From assembly GCA_035492775.1 (NCBI GenBank), contig DATJIW010000054.1:74407-138406 (forward strand): a stretch of DNA of 64,000 nt, in the 5' to 3' direction. Source of the DNA: DATJFQ01 sp035492775. GTDB lineage: Bacteria > Acidobacteriota > Vicinamibacteria > Vicinamibacterales > 2-12-FULL-66-21. Below the pieces are notes generated by a model, which ran no database searches, was not told the origin of the DNA, and saw only the letters and a list, made by a program, of their open reading frames with translations. The position numbers and the translations under genes are program-made. This document shows positions 16,631 to 24,727 of the stretch, in pieces; position 1 is the first letter of the stretch; each line of letters starts with the position of its first letter.

Positions 16631-17286
16631 GGCGCCTCGGCCTCATCGGCTATCAGGAAGCGCTCGACATTCAGAAAGACCTGGTCGAGCAGCGCCGTAA
16701 CGGTGTCATTCCCGATCAGCTTCTCCTGCTCGAGCACCCGCCCGTAATTACGCTTGGCGTGAAGGCCCGCAGCAGCCGGTCCCACGTCCTTGAGAGCGAC
16801 GCCTCCCTCGCTGCGAAGGGCGTCGGCGTGTTCGAGACGGGGCGCGGCGGCGACGTCACTTATCACGGACCCGGTCAGCTGGTGGGCTATCCGATTTTTG
16901 ACCTGAAGCCCGATCGGTGCGACGTTCACCAATACGTCCGCGATCTCGAAGAGGCGCTCATCCGGGCGGTTGCAGGGTTTGGTATCCCGGCACGGCGCGT
17001 GAAGGGGCTAACCGGTGTGTGGGTCGGCCCGGACGATTCCGAAGAGAAACTGGCGGCAATCGGCGTTCGAATTTCGCGCTGGATTACGAGCCACGGTTTC
17101 GCGCTCAACGTAAACACCACGCTCGAGCATTTCGGCCTCATCGTCCCGTGCGGCATAACGGATCGCGGTGTAACGTCAATGCAACGTCTGCTCGGCCGCT
17201 CGGTATCCATGGATGAGGTTTCCGCCCACGTCGTCGCGGCATTCCGAGAAGTGTTCGAAGCGCCGCGCTTTCAACCACTTACGTAG
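16621..17286 (+). CDS. lipB: Lipoyl(octanoyl) transferase
   Basis: LipB moves octanoate from acyl carrier protein to lipoyl domains. The 221-residue protein shows RRNGVIPDQLLLLEHPPVIT, the signature GRGGDVTYHGPGQLVGYPI at about residues 76-94 and the active-site region SHGFALNVNTTLEHFGLIVPCGI with the catalytic Cys. It overlaps the E2 gene by ten bases, so lipoyl-domain synthesis and modification are translationally linked. A lipA gene is not in the window. Confidence 0.95.
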   Translation: MDVRRLGLIGYQEALDIQKDLVEQRRNGVIPDQLLLLEHPPVITLGVKARSSRSHVLESDASLAAKGVGVFETGRGGDVTYHGPGQLVGYPIFDLKPDRCDVHQYVRDLEEALIRAVAGFGIPARRVKGLTGVWVGPDDSEEKLAAIGVRISRWITSHGFALNVNTTLEHFGLIVPCGITDRGVTSMQRLLGRSVSMDEVSAHVVAAFREVFEAPRFQPLT

Positions 17287-17350
17287 AAGCGTCGGGAATC
17301 TGGAATAAGAGGGGACCCTCCGGTGTTCTGGATCCATACGGAGGCCACAG

Positions 17351-17971
17351 ATGCGTGAGCAGATTGCCGAACGCGCGCTGATCGGCCGCATGCGCGACAG
17401 GGATGTCTCGGCGGTTGCCGACCTGGCGTCGCTCTACGGCCCACGAATTCAGCAGCTCGCGTTCCGCTACCTCAAGAACTGGGAAGACGCAGAGGAGGTC
17501 GCGCAGGACGTCCTGATGAAGGTGTATCGAAAGATAGAAGCGTTCCGCGGCGACGCGGCGTTGTCGTCGTGGATTTACCGGATTACGTTCAACACCGCGA
17601 TGTCCCGCCTGCGGACGGCCCGTTTCAGCCGTCCGGCCGAAGTGCAGCAGACGGATATCCAGACCGAGAACGCCGAAGTCCTGAAGCCGGAGCCTGCCGA
17701 CTGGTCGTCGCTCGCCGATGAATCGGTGATGCGGGTCGAGATGCGCCAGAAGCTCGTCGAAGCGCTGACGCACCTGCCCACGGTCTATCGGGTGCCAGTG
17801 CTGCTTCGGGATATCCAGGGGCTCTCGACGGAAGAGGCGAGTGCCATCCTGCGCGTGAAACCGCAGACGCTGAAGTCGCGCCTGCACCGCGGACGGCTCA
17901 TCCTCAGGAAGCACCTTGGAGATTTCGCGGGAGGCGTCGAGCTGCACTCCCGCGAACAATTGGTGAATTAG
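17351..17971 (+). CDS. ECF-type RNA polymerase sigma factor
   Basis: The 206-residue protein has region 2 (YGPRIQQLAFRYLKNWEDAEEVAQDV, then AALSSWIYRITFNTAMSRLR) and region 4 (LVEALTHLPTVYRVPVLLRDIQGLSTEEASAILRV, then LKSRLHRGRLILRKHL). No anti-sigma or zinc-finger gene follows, which is unusual for ECF factors. The last residues (EQLVN) and the stop codon are encoded by the start of an eight-base repeat array, so the C-terminus may have been altered by it. Confidence 0.9.
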   Translation: MREQIAERALIGRMRDRDVSAVADLASLYGPRIQQLAFRYLKNWEDAEEVAQDVLMKVYRKIEAFRGDAALSSWIYRITFNTAMSRLRTARFSRPAEVQQTDIQTENAEVLKPEPADWSSLADESVMRVEMRQKLVEALTHLPTVYRVPVLLRDIQGLSTEEASAILRVKPQTLKSRLHRGRLILRKHLGDFAGGVELHSREQLVN

Positions 17972-18005
17972 TGAACTGACGAATTGGTGAATCCACCAAT
18001 TCACC
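17960..18005. repeat. Octamer array with hairpin between convergent genes
   Basis: Four tandem octamers of the TTGGTGAA type (17960-17991) run into an inverted copy, giving a perfect nine-base stem GAATTGGTG/CACCAATTC (17981-18002) with a four-base loop. It contains the sigma factor stop codon and ends a few bases before the stop of the convergent dehydrogenase-like gene. It may act as a bidirectional terminator. Confidence 0.6.
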
Positions 18006-18011
18006 GTTCTC

Positions 18012-18851
18012 TCAGCGAAGCCCCCGCTCAAACTGCGTCCTTTCATGCCGGCTCAGCGCCGGATCGAGCGTTCGTCCGACACCGCCCTTCATGATTTCAA
18101 CCGGCACGGCTGCAACGAGGTTGCGGCCGATGCCGGGGACGTCGAGCACGGCGAAGCACGTGTAACGGCGGCGGGAGCCGGAGGCCAGCGCCTCCGAGAT
18201 TCGTGCCCCGGCGCTCGCGAGCGTGAATGGCGACGGCGGCCAGAGTGCCGGCAGCCGCGCGGACAGCGAGGCTATTTGATGTGCCGGCAGGACGCGCTCG
18301 ATCGGCTGGTTGTAGGCCGTCGCCGACTGCCACGCGATCACCGCCTCGGCCGGCGGCACTCCTGCAACGCTCAACGACACGTCTACCGGACTGGCGTCGA
18401 CGAGCGCGGCCGTGCAGGCGCGCAGCGCCGACTCGAGCGCCAGCGGAGCGGAGCCGACCAGTCGTCGCGCGCTCACGTGCAGTTCGCCGGCACTGCGCGC
18501 CATCAGCTCGCGCTGACCCCCTCCCGCGAAAACGAACGGCGCTCTCGGCTCGACTGCGGCGATCTGCCTGACGAGCGCCAACCCTCCTTCGCCAGCGATC
18601 TCACCCGTCGCGAGCAAATCGGCCAGGACGATGGCGTCGGCTCCGGCCGCTGCGGTGTAGTCCGCCGCCGCGGTCAGCCGCGCACTGAACGGCTCCACCG
18701 GCGATGACTGCTGGATATCGAGCGCCTTGCCTTCCGCTACGCGCACGTCGGGATCGATGAGCCTGATCTGACGGACGCGGCTGCGCAGGGCGAGCTTCTG
18801 CGCGAGCGCGCCGCCCACTGCACCGGCGCCGATGATCGCAATCGTCGACAT
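18012..18851 (-). CDS. Malate/lactate dehydrogenase-like protein, catalytic residues lost
   Basis: This 279-residue protein aligns well with LDH-like malate dehydrogenases in the Rossmann half (IAIIGAGAVGGALAQKLAL, EGKALDIQQSSPVEPF) and around QPIERVLPAHQIASL. The catalytic parts differ. The loop with the substrate arginines (LPRKPGMSR in the family) is replaced by ADLLATGEIAGEGG. The VSNPLD region reads FAGGGQRELM, and the catalytic GGHGD reads AGVPPAE, so the His is gone. It is also about 30 residues short. The frame is intact with ordinary composition, so it is probably expressed but not an MDH. A binding or regulatory role is possible. Confidence 0.7.
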   Translation of the reverse strand: MSTIAIIGAGAVGGALAQKLALRSRVRQIRLIDPDVRVAEGKALDIQQSSPVEPFSARLTAAADYTAAAGADAIVLADLLATGEIAGEGGLALVRQIAAVEPRAPFVFAGGGQRELMARSAGELHVSARRLVGSAPLALESALRACTAALVDASPVDVSLSVAGVPPAEAVIAWQSATAYNQPIERVLPAHQIASLSARLPALWPPSPFTLASAGARISEALASGSRRRYTCFAVLDVPGIGRNLVAAVPVEIMKGGVGRTLDPALSRHERTQFERGLR

Positions 18852-18874
18852 CGCGAGTGCAATATTCTATAGCC

Positions 18875-19570
18875 ATGGTTGCGATCGTCACCGGCGGCTC
18901 GAAAGGGATTGGATTCGCCATCGCGCGCGCGTTCATCAAGCAGGGCATGAACGTCGTAATCTCCGCGCGCAAGGACGGCGAACTGGCGCGTGCAGTCGAC
19001 GAGCTCGGCGGGGCCGAGCGCATTGCCGCCGTCCGGGCCGACGTCCGGCGGGCTGCCGACGCAGATCGGCTCGTGAACGAGACGGTGCAGCGATTTGGCG
19101 GAGTGGACGTCCTCGTCAACAATGCCGGCATCGGCCGCTTCGCGAACGTGGCGGACATGCCGATCGAAACATGGCAGGAGGTCATCGACACGAACCTGAG
19201 CGGCGTGTTCTACTGCTGCCATGCCGCGGTGCCGGAACTGCGGCGCCGCAACGGCGGCTACATCGTCAATATCGCCAGCCTCGCCGGGAAGAACCCCTTC
19301 GTTCAGGGAGCGGCGTACTGCGCATCGAAGGCAGGCCTGATCGCCTTCAGCGAAGCGCTGATGCAGGAAGTGCGGCACGACAACATCCGGGTGAGTTACG
19401 TCATGCCCGGGTCGGTCTCGACCGACTTCATCGGGCGGAACGCCGACGACTCGTGGAAGCTGACGGCCGACGATGTGGCGCAGGTCGTGCTGGATCTGGT
19501 CACGCTCGATAACCGCGCGCTCGCCAGCCGCGTCGAACTGCGGCCGTCGCGCCCGCCGCGCAAGTCCTGA
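18875..19570 (+). CDS. Short-chain dehydrogenase/reductase
   Basis: The 231-residue classical SDR has the cofactor motif TGGSKGIGFAIARAF, NNAG near residue 85 and the catalytic YCASK following IVNIASLAGKN. The pattern (RK and D after the second strand) fits NADP(H). It resembles FabG-like 3-oxoacyl-ACP reductases and general SDRs, so the substrate is not assigned. It begins 23 bases from the divergent MDH-like gene and is followed closely by a kinase-like gene. Confidence 0.9.
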   Translation: MVAIVTGGSKGIGFAIARAFIKQGMNVVISARKDGELARAVDELGGAERIAAVRADVRRAADADRLVNETVQRFGGVDVLVNNAGIGRFANVADMPIETWQEVIDTNLSGVFYCCHAAVPELRRRNGGYIVNIASLAGKNPFVQGAAYCASKAGLIAFSEALMQEVRHDNIRVSYVMPGSVSTDFIGRNADDSWKLTADDVAQVVLDLVTLDNRALASRVELRPSRPPRKS

Positions 19571-19578
19571 AACCGCGG

Positions 19579-20565
19579 ATGACGACCAACGTCGCCCATT
19601 ACAACCTGCTCGAACGCATCGGGAGCGGACCCCTCGGCGAGTTGTATCGCGCACGCGATACGAAAGTCGGGCGCACGGTTGCGCTGAGAGTGGTCTCACA
19701 TTCGATCGCGACGGATCCGGCGCGCTTCTCGCGGCTTCTCGCCGACGCGCGCGCCGCGACGGGCGTCTCGCATCCGAACGTCGCGACACTGTTCGACGTC
19801 GGCGAGGAAGTCGAGCACCCGTACCTCTCGCACGAGTTCGCAGCCGGCCGCCTCCTGTCGGAGGAGATTGACGGTTCCCCCATCAATCCCCGGCGGGCGC
19901 TCGATCTCGTGCTGCAGATCGCCGACGGGCTTGCCGACGCCCACGCCAGCGGCGTGATCCACGGCGATCTCCGTCCGGATACGATCATCGTCACCGCCAA
20001 AGGCAGCGCGAAGATACTCGAGTGCGGCTTCGCGTCGTGGACGCGCGGCGGCGCGCTGCGGGTCCAGGCCGCGCAGGATCTCGATCGCCTGCCGTCGGAC
20101 GCGAACGACGTGGTTGCCTATCTGTCGCCGGAACAGGCGGTCGGCGTCGCCAGCGACGTTCGGAGCGACGTGTTCATGCTCGGCACGCTGGCGTACGAGA
20201 TGCTCACCGGGCGCAATCCGTTTTCGGCCGCCGCCCCGGCGGACACGGTCATCAACGTCATACGTCGAAAACTGCCGCTGGTGTCCGAAGCGAATTCAGC
20301 CGTTCCGACTGAAGTCGACGGCATCGTCGCGCGCGCGCTGTCGCGGAACATCGAGGACCGCTATCAGACCGCGGCCTCCTTCGCCGCCGCTCTGCGTACG
20401 ATTTCGACCATGCTCGACGTCCGGGAAGGGGATGCCGCGACGCCGTCTGGGCTGATGCCGCTCGATGACAAGCCGGACCGGCACGGCACGGCCGTTCTGT
20501 TCGCCGCGCTGGGCGTTGCGGTCCTTGCCGCGATAGTCGTCTGGTGGTTCCTCGCGCGCAGCTGA
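19579..20565 (+). CDS. Membrane-anchored Ser/Thr kinase homologue, probable pseudokinase
   Basis: The 328-residue protein has the Hanks-kinase fold (residues 5-275) and one C-terminal membrane segment (VLFAALGVAVLAAIVVWWFL). Key residues are altered. The glycine loop reads GSGPLGELY, and the VAIK lysine is Arg (VALRVV). The HRDLKPxN loop is HGDLRPDT, and DFG is ECG in KILECGFASW. A conserved APE-like YLSPEQAVG and DVRSDVFMLG remain. Activity is therefore doubtful and a scaffold or sensing role likely. It follows the SDR gene by eight bases. Confidence 0.85.
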   Translation: MTTNVAHYNLLERIGSGPLGELYRARDTKVGRTVALRVVSHSIATDPARFSRLLADARAATGVSHPNVATLFDVGEEVEHPYLSHEFAAGRLLSEEIDGSPINPRRALDLVLQIADGLADAHASGVIHGDLRPDTIIVTAKGSAKILECGFASWTRGGALRVQAAQDLDRLPSDANDVVAYLSPEQAVGVASDVRSDVFMLGTLAYEMLTGRNPFSAAAPADTVINVIRRKLPLVSEANSAVPTEVDGIVARALSRNIEDRYQTAASFAAALRTISTMLDVREGDAATPSGLMPLDDKPDRHGTAVLFAALGVAVLAAIVVWWFLARS

Positions 20566-20571
20566 AGCCGG

Positions 20572-21528
20572 TCAGCAATCTGTGAGCACCGACTGCAGCC
20601 TCGCTGCGTCGATGTTCGCCCCGGTCAGGATCACGGCGGTCCGCCTGCCCTTCAGATTGACGCGTCCGGAAACCACAGCCGCGACGCCGGCAGCGGCGGC
20701 CCCTTCGCACACCAGATGTTCGTTCATGACGACACCCGCGAGCGCCCTGCGCACGTCGTCTTCATCCACTACCGTCATGCGCCGCACGAAGCGTCGCACC
20801 AAGTCGAAGGTGATCGTGTCCGGATCCAGATTCCCCGTGAGTCCGTCGGCTATCGAGGGCTCGACGTCGATCGGGACGATCCGGCCGGCGGCAAGGCCGG
20901 CGGCGAACGGGGTCGACGACGCCACCTCGACGCCTACCACTTCCGTCGCGGGCGAGAGTGCGTCGATTGCGATTGCGATTCCGCTGACGAGTCCTCCGCC
21001 TCCGACGGGCACGACGACGGTGTCGAGCGTTTTCAGCTCGTCCAGCAGCTCGACGCCGATTGTGCCGGCGCCGGCGATCACATCGGGATGCGAATACGGT
21101 GAGATGAACAGCGCGCCGTCAGCCATGGCGAACGCCTTGGCCTGGCGTTCGGCCGCGTCGTAGTCCGCGCATGGCCGAAGATCTGCGCCGCAGGCGCGGA
21201 TGGCGTCCACTTTTGCCCGTGGCGCGTCCGCGGCAATGAAGACGACGAGGCGCAATCCCAGGACGCGAGCGGCATGAGCCATTGCGCGGCCGTGGTTCCC
21301 CGCCGAGGCGGTGACGATCGCGCGCGCGGGTGCGGTCTGCGCCACCTGGAGCAGCGCGTTGAACGCGCCGCGGATTTTGTAGGAGGACGTCGGCTGGACC
21401 ACCTCGAGCTTCAGAAAGACTTCACCGCCGGACAGTCCGGTCAGCCAGTCGGATCGCCGCGCCGGAGTCCGGAACACCCGGCCGTGTAGGCGCGAGGCCG
21501 CATCGCGGATGTCGTCGATCGTGATCAC
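20572..21528 (-). CDS. PLP-dependent serine/threonine dehydratase-like enzyme
   Basis: The 318-residue fold-type II PLP enzyme has the Schiff-base lysine in SSYKIRGAFNAL, the substrate loop ASAGNHGRAMA, and the phosphate-binding VPVGGGGLVSG. It lacks the C-terminal ACT domain of biosynthetic IlvA. It could be a catabolic threonine or serine ammonia-lyase or a serine racemase. A second paralogue lies at 40712-41689. It is convergent with the kinase-like gene. Confidence 0.88.
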   Translation of the reverse strand: MITIDDIRDAASRLHGRVFRTPARRSDWLTGLSGGEVFLKLEVVQPTSSYKIRGAFNALLQVAQTAPARAIVTASAGNHGRAMAHAARVLGLRLVVFIAADAPRAKVDAIRACGADLRPCADYDAAERQAKAFAMADGALFISPYSHPDVIAGAGTIGVELLDELKTLDTVVVPVGGGGLVSGIAIAIDALSPATEVVGVEVASSTPFAAGLAAGRIVPIDVEPSIADGLTGNLDPDTITFDLVRRFVRRMTVVDEDDVRRALAGVVMNEHLVCEGAAAAGVAAVVSGRVNLKGRRTAVILTGANIDAARLQSVLTDC

Positions 21529-21540
21529 GCGCGGGGTGCG

Positions 21541-21885
21541 CTAATCAGCGCTCAAAAGAATATCGGCGAGCCGCGCCGCGAAGGCAGACCGCGGAAGAAC
21601 TTCGTCTGCGCCCGCGCGCTTTGCCGCGTCGATCAGATCGACCTGGACGTGCGATGCGAAAGCGATGGTGCGGACAGGGTTCTCCGCCTTCAAGAGTCCG
21701 ATGACCCGCACCGGATCCGTCTTCCCGCTGTTGAGATCGAAGATCGCCAGAGATGGCTTGAGCTCGCGTACTCGCGCGAGGATCTCTTCCGGAGTGCGCG
21801 CGAACGCGACCTCGACGCCGGCCTGCTTTGCCGTTGCGCGTATTTTCGAGCGGAAAAGGAGGTCGTCGACCGCCGCAAGCACCAT
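21541..21885 (-). CDS. Stand-alone receiver-like protein
   Basis: This 114-residue protein has a CheY-like fold, with an acidic pair in AAVDDLLFRSKIR, a putative phospho-acceptor in LAIFDLNSGK and the helix VIGLLKAENPVRTIAFASH. The conserved lysine of receivers appears as Arg in DEVLPRSAF, so phosphorylation chemistry may be altered. The ATG at 21885 has a GGGAGG ribosome site. No output domain or kinase lies next to it, and its partner is unknown. Confidence 0.7.
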   Translation of the reverse strand: MVLAAVDDLLFRSKIRATAKQAGVEVAFARTPEEILARVRELKPSLAIFDLNSGKTDPVRVIGLLKAENPVRTIAFASHVQVDLIDAAKRAGADEVLPRSAFAARLADILLSAD

Positions 21886-21923
21886 CTCGCGATCATACCT
21901 CCCGGGGGAAGGGCGAGGGGCGG

Positions 21924-22592
21924 TCAGATTCGCTCTTGCCGGTACAGCGCCGCGCCGTTTCGCCAACCCGAAACGAGGAAGGTGATGAAGAGTCCCGCTG
22001 CGCCGATCAGACCCCCGGCGTCGAACAGCAACGCCGACGAATTCCACAGTGAGACCGACGGCGACCGCAGCAGGGCGAGCGTTCCGGCGGCCAGCACCAG
22101 GCGCAGTTCAGTCGGACCGATCCGCCAGAACGACATCTGAAATCGTCCGAGGGCGTGAACCGCCAGCGCGACTTCTATGACGAGCAGATAGTACGCGGCG
22201 AGGAACGCGAGGGCCACCTCCATCGTCATGAATCCGCCAAGGACGAGGCCGCCCGTCAACCACACGAATCCGAGCGCATCGAGCACGTGGTCGACGTAAT
22301 AGCCGTAGCGTGGACGCTCGAGGTGCCGCACGCGCGCGACCGTTCCGTCGAGGCTGTCGCCGAACCAGTTGAGTGCGAGCAGCGGGAACACGAACAGCAG
22401 GGCGGCGCGCCAGGCGCCTCCCGCCCAGAACGCGAGTCCGACGCCGAGCATCCCCGCCGCGCCCGCGGCGGTCAGCGAGTCGGATCCGACGCTCGCTGGA
22501 AGACGCTCAGCCAGACGCACCAACAGCCGCCTTTCGGCGGCCGCCAGCAGGCTGGTCTGAACGCGAACGGCCGGAGTGTGAATGGCATCCAT
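21924..22592 (-). CDS. CDP-alcohol phosphatidyltransferase family protein
   Basis: The 222-residue membrane enzyme shows the full family signature at residues about 78-104: DSLDGTVAR, a nine-residue gap, then GYYVDHVLD, matching D(x)2DG(x)2AR(x)n G(x)3D(x)3D. About six hydrophobic segments are visible. Family members make phospholipid head-group links from CDP-diacylglycerol or related donors. The alcohol substrate cannot be inferred. Confidence 0.88.
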   Translation of the reverse strand: MDAIHTPAVRVQTSLLAAAERRLLVRLAERLPASVGSDSLTAAGAAGMLGVGLAFWAGGAWRAALLFVFPLLALNWFGDSLDGTVARVRHLERPRYGYYVDHVLDALGFVWLTGGLVLGGFMTMEVALAFLAAYYLLVIEVALAVHALGRFQMSFWRIGPTELRLVLAAGTLALLRSPSVSLWNSSALLFDAGGLIGAAGLFITFLVSGWRNGAALYRQERI

Positions 22593-22653
22593 GCCATCGA
22601 AGGCGAAAATCCGCCGCGGAGTGGCTCACGGGGGCCTTCCCGGAGTGCGAGGC

Positions 22654-23292
22654 TCAGACGAGGAATGGATTCGTGCGCCGCTCGTGCCCGATCGTCGTCA
22701 TTTCGCCGTGTCCCGACCACACCGGCGTCTCGTCCGGGTAGCTGAAGAGCACGGTTCGAATCGATTGGAGCAGCGTCTCCATGTCTCCGCCGGGAAGATC
22801 CGTGCGTCCAATCGAACCGGCGAAGAGGGTATCGCCGACGAACAACGTTGAATCCGGTTCGTCGCCGCGGCTGACGGCCAGGCAGACACCGCCGGGGCAG
22901 TGCCCCGGCGTATGGCGGACCCGGGTGACGTATTTCCCGAACCGGATCGGCCCTTCGCCGTCGTAGAAGCGATCCACGGGTGGCTGCGGCTCGGCGCGGA
23001 AACCAAACGCGAGCCCCTGCTGGACAATGCGTTCGTACAGGAAATTGTCATCGCGGTGCAGCCACACGGGCGCCGACGTCGCTGCCTTTGCGCGTCCGAC
23101 GCCCGTTATGTGGTCGAGGTGCGCATGAGTGAGCAGAATATGCCGCACCGTCAGGCCCCGGTCGCGAACGACGTCGATGAGCATCTCGACCTCGTCTCCC
23201 GGATCGATGACGACGGCTTCTCGGGTGTCTTCGCAGCCGAGCACGAAGCCGTTCTTGAAGAACGGTTCGACCGCAGCCCGCTCGAGAATCAT
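22654..23292 (-). CDS. Metallo-beta-lactamase-fold hydrolase (glyoxalase II-like)
   Basis: The 212-residue protein has the metal-binding THAHLDH (residues about 55-61), the later His in RHTPGHCPGG, Asp in FVGDTLFAGSIGRTDLP and the final His in WSGHGEMTT. This pattern fits the YcbL/glyoxalase II-like hydrolases acting on thioesters. It overlaps the FHA gene by four bases, and they are likely one operon. Confidence 0.88.
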   Translation of the reverse strand: MILERAAVEPFFKNGFVLGCEDTREAVVIDPGDEVEMLIDVVRDRGLTVRHILLTHAHLDHITGVGRAKAATSAPVWLHRDDNFLYERIVQQGLAFGFRAEPQPPVDRFYDGEGPIRFGKYVTRVRHTPGHCPGGVCLAVSRGDEPDSTLFVGDTLFAGSIGRTDLPGGDMETLLQSIRTVLFSYPDETPVWSGHGEMTTIGHERRTNPFLV

Positions 23293-23576
23293 CGCTTGAC
23301 CAGCAGCTCGACGCGGCCGACGCCAAGCTTGTCGCCGTCGTGCAGCGTTGCGCGATCGGCCCGCTTGCCGTTGACGTAAGTGCCGTTCGTGCTCTCCAGA
23401 TCGATGACCTCGAGCTCCGACGCGCCGGCGGTGATGCGACAGTGCAGCCGCGAGACGAGGGGCGCATCCACGATGAAATCAGCCCTCGCCGCGCGACCGA
23501 TGGTCTTGATGCTGCCTGGCAGGATCCGGAAGGTGAACGGAATTTCGGCCCCGTCTTCCGTTGCGAGCACCCACAT
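23289..23576 (-). CDS. Small FHA-domain protein
   Basis: The 95-residue protein is a single forkhead-associated domain. The phosphothreonine-binding residues appear in TIGRAARAD, VSRLHCRI and ESTNGTYVNG. It would dock phosphorylated Thr peptides, possibly products of the Ser/Thr kinases in this genome. It overlaps its neighbours by four bases (downstream hydrolase) and one base (upstream pntA). No signal peptide is present. Confidence 0.88.
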   Translation of the reverse strand: MWVLATEDGAEIPFTFRILPGSIKTIGRAARADFIVDAPLVSRLHCRITAGASELEVIDLESTNGTYVNGKRADRATLHDGDKLGVGRVELLVKR

Positions 23577-24727
23577 CAGTGTGCGGCTGCTCCGAGCAGT
23601 TCGCGCACGCGCGCGTGGACGACGTCGCCGTCCCTGGTGATCAGCGTTTCACGCGTGATCTCGTCGTTCAGATCGAGCTCGAGCGATGTCTTCTTCGCTC
23701 CGTCCTTGCCGAGCAGATGGGAAAGGAACGTGACGATGTTCTTCGAATACATCTGGCTGGCGTGATACGGAACCAGCGCCGGCGGATTCGACGGCCCGAT
23801 GATCGAAACGCCGTTGTGGATGACGACCTCATCCGGCTGCGTGAGCGCGCAGTTCCCGCCGCGCTCCGCGGCGAGATCCACGACCACGGATCCCGGTGCC
23901 ATGGCCTCGACCATCTCCTGCGTGACGAGAGTGGGCGCCTTCTTGCCCGGTATCAGCGCTGTCGTGATGACGACGTCCGTTGCCGCCACGACGCGGAGCA
24001 TCATCTCGCGCTGACGCTTGTAGAACGACTCGTCCTGCGCTTTTGCGTATCCGCCCTTGTCTTCCGCGTTCTGGGTTTCGAGCTCCATCTCGACGAACCG
24101 CGCGCCGAGGCTCTGCACCTGCTCCTTGACGGCGGGGCGTACGTCGTACGCTTCGACTCGGGCGCCAAGCCGCCTCGACGTCGCGATGGCCTGCAACCCG
24201 GCGACGCCGGCGCCGACGACGAATACTTTGGCGGCCGCCAGCGTGCCCGCGGCCGTCATCATCATCGGGAACATGCGCGGCAGACGGTCGGCTGCCAGGA
24301 GCACGCCCTTGTATCCCGCGATCGTTGCCATCGACGACAGCGCATCCATGCTCTGCGCCCGCGTGATGCGCGGCATCAACTCCATGGAAAACGCGGTCAC
24401 GCCGCGTCCCGCGAGCACTCTCACGTCGTCAGGTGAGCCGAGCGGATCGGCAAAACCGATGACCACCTGCCCCGGCCTGAACGCGCTCACGTCGCCCGGA
24501 AGCGCGCGAACCTGCAGAAGAATGTCCGCTCCGGCGTACACGTCCGGTCGTGATAGCACGGCAGCGCCCGACTGCTGATATGCGGCGTCCGTGAATCCCG
24601 CCGCGGTGCCGGCTCCGCGCTCGACGAGAATCTCGAGCCCGCCCTTCTTCAGCACAGCGACCGACGCCGGAATCAGCGCGACGCGGGTTTCACCGGGCCA
24701 GGTCTCCTTCGGGACTCCAACCTTCAT
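23576..24727 (-). CDS. pntA: NAD(P) transhydrogenase alpha-1 subunit-like protein
   Basis: The 383-residue protein matches the soluble NAD(H)-binding domain I of proton-translocating transhydrogenase. It shows GVPKETWPGETRVALIP, the ADP-binding VVGAGVAGLQAIATSRRLGA, the mobile-loop-like ALIPGKKAPTLVT and VVDLAAERGGN. It is the length of split PntAA. Membrane subunits PntAB and PntB are absent from the window, so they are elsewhere or the protein works alone, for example as an alanine-dehydrogenase-like enzyme. It overlaps flanking genes on both sides. Confidence 0.82.
   Translation of the reverse strand: MKVGVPKETWPGETRVALIPASVAVLKKGGLEILVERGAGTAAGFTDAAYQQSGAAVLSRPDVYAGADILLQVRALPGDVSAFRPGQVVIGFADPLGSPDDVRVLAGRGVTAFSMELMPRITRAQSMDALSSMATIAGYKGVLLAADRLPRMFPMMMTAAGTLAAAKVFVVGAGVAGLQAIATSRRLGARVEAYDVRPAVKEQVQSLGARFVEMELETQNAEDKGGYAKAQDESFYKRQREMMLRVVAATDVVITTALIPGKKAPTLVTQEMVEAMAPGSVVVDLAAERGGNCALTQPDEVVIHNGVSIIGPSNPPALVPYHASQMYSKNIVTFLSHLLGKDGAKKTSLELDLNDEITRETLITRDGDVVHARVRELLGAAAH

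Noticed and set aside
18012..18851. Frameshifted pseudogene call for the malate-dehydrogenase-like gene
   Set aside because: The frame is uninterrupted, aligns along its whole length, and the changes are substitutions at catalytic motifs.
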